This document shows positions 6,529 through 7,094 of a DNA stretch of 7,094 nt, piece by piece. A program made the position numbers and the translations under genes. This stretch comes from Euryarchaeota archaeon UBA538 (lineage in GTDB: Archaea; Thermoplasmatota; Poseidoniia; Poseidoniales; Thalassarchaeaceae). The DNA is taken from assembly GCA_002499325.1 (NCBI GenBank), contig DALC01000110.1, positions 1 through 7,094 of the forward strand. The letters run 5' to 3'. Within the stretch, counting starts at the first letter, position 1; each line of letters starts with the position of its first letter. The notes under the pieces are model-generated. The model saw only the letters and a list, made by a program, of their open reading frames with translations, was not told the DNA's origin and made no database searches.

Positions 6529-7094
6529 TTCATTTTTCTCAACAGTCCTTCAAGGGAGATTTCAGGAATGAACTCTTGCTGTGCTTTCGCCAAGGGAATC
6601 CAAACCAATGTGTGTCCAATAGTAATTGCGAAAGCAGGAACCAGCTCCAGCCTAGGCTCTCCTTGCATAGCATATGCTACTACACCCAGAACTGCAAAGT
6701 GCAAGACATATACCGTCAGGGTAATTCTTCCAAGTGGTTCGAGGAATGAAAGACTGTCCCCTCCAAAAGGCTCCCCTCCAGAGCTCTCTGAACCCTCCAT
6801 AATCCTATGTACCAGAAGCGCGAAGGTCCCTGAAACAACTAGGAATGAGGTACTAGCAGGAAAGAATGTCAGAACAGCATCTCCCTCAGTCAGTGCCCAA
6901 GGCACCCCCTCCCTCTCAGAGATTAGGAAAGTAACTGCAGTCGAAATCAGGCCAATGGCGATGATTCGCTCCCTATTTGTCCGACTATCACTTAGATCGT
7001 ACACTAATGTTCCTAGAAGAATGTAGAACATCCAGGGAACAGCGGGATAGGTCCCATTCCAAAGAAGCCTCGATACCCATTCTGATATGCCATC
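6513..7094 (-). CDS. Multi-pass membrane protein, probable DUF418/YeiB- or HGSNAT-like acyltransferase family (3' part; truncated by the window edge)
   Basis: The frame is open from the right edge to the TAA at 6515-6513, giving 193 C-terminal residues; the start lies outside the window. An internal ATG at 7031 is probably not the start, because the upstream codons continue a family-like segment (LLWNGTYPAVPWMFYILLG, about 10-28). Hydrophobic segments at about 19-34, 43-58, 73-97, 120-143 and 150-170 suggest five membrane helices. A Gly/Ser/Glu-rich loop (100-115) lies between the third and fourth. The segment LGRITLTVYVLHF (121-133) and the closing SLEGLLRKMNQSLR resemble the C-terminal half of DUF418/YeiB-type and related membrane acyltransferases. 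The N-terminal catalytic region that would settle the family is not present, so the enzyme activity is an inference. The gene converges on the lipoprotein gene and overlaps its last 16 bp. Confidence 0.7.
   Translation of the reverse strand, partial: DGISEWVSRLLWNGTYPAVPWMFYILLGTLVYDLSDSRTNRERIIAIGLISTAVTFLISEREGVPWALTEGDAVLTFFPASTSFLVVSGTFALLVHRIMEGSESSGGEPFGGDSLSFLEPLGRITLTVYVLHFAVLGVVAYAMQGEPRLELVPAFAITIGHTLVWIPLAKAQQEFIPEISLEGLLRKMNQSLR
6529..6540 (+). terminator. Possible T-tract terminator after the M60 lipoprotein gene
   Basis: Immediately after the TGA (6526-6528) the plus strand reads ttcatttttctc, with five consecutive T at 6533-6537. Archaeal RNA polymerase can terminate at short T tracts without a hairpin. 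The tract lies within the coding region of the convergent minus-strand gene, so it could also be chance. Confidence 0.3.

Noticed and set aside
6568..7026. 152-codon plus-strand open frame at the right end
   Set aside because: It is antisense to the membrane protein, whose five hydrophobic segments and family-like motifs make the minus strand the coding one.

Overview
The window looks like a piece of a marine planktonic archaeal genome, most likely Marine Group II (Candidatus Poseidoniales) or a close relative. Three things point this way. The serine hydroxymethyltransferase carries archaeal-type signature segments. The two secreted proteins have architectures common in that group: Asp-rich thrombospondin type 3 (TSP3) repeats, and a lipobox followed by tandem putative-Ig domains. 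Finally, coding is dense, with no convincing Shine-Dalgarno sites but AT-rich boxes about 30 nt upstream of start codons, as expected for leaderless archaeal transcripts. The assignment rests on family resemblance recalled from memory, not on a search.

Layout, left to right. (1) Positions 1-1085, minus strand: the N-terminal part of a secreted Ca-binding-type protein that runs off the left edge. It has a signal peptide, a short TSP3 stretch, a beta-sandwich-like domain, and then a longer TSP3 array. (2) Positions 1086-1188: a compact divergent promoter region. (3) Positions 1189-2469, plus strand: glyA, archaeal-type serine hydroxymethyltransferase, complete with its PLP-binding lysine. (4) A 33-nt gap with a TATA-like box. 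(5) Positions 2503-6528, plus strand: a 1341-residue lipoprotein with a Cys-containing linker, five tandem Ig-like domains, a domain resembling the N-terminal glutamine-amidotransferase-like part of animal TCAF (TRPM8 channel-associated factor) proteins, a peptidase M60 metallopeptidase domain with an intact HELGH...E zinc site, and a C-terminal fibronectin-III-like domain. (6) Positions 6513-7094, minus strand: the C-terminal part of a multi-pass membrane protein, resembling DUF418/YeiB or HGSNAT-type acyltransferases, that runs off the right edge. Its 3' end overlaps the end of gene 5 by 16 bp.

The genes do not form an obvious pathway. glyA is core one-carbon metabolism. The large lipoprotein is probably a surface-tethered peptidase acting on (glyco)proteins outside the cell. 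The TSP3 protein is another exported surface or secreted protein. The strongest observation is the archaeal protein that combines the TCAF-like amidotransferase fold and an apparently active M60 peptidase on an Ig-domain stalk. I saw no RNA genes, CRISPR array, insertion sequence, attachment site or origin.
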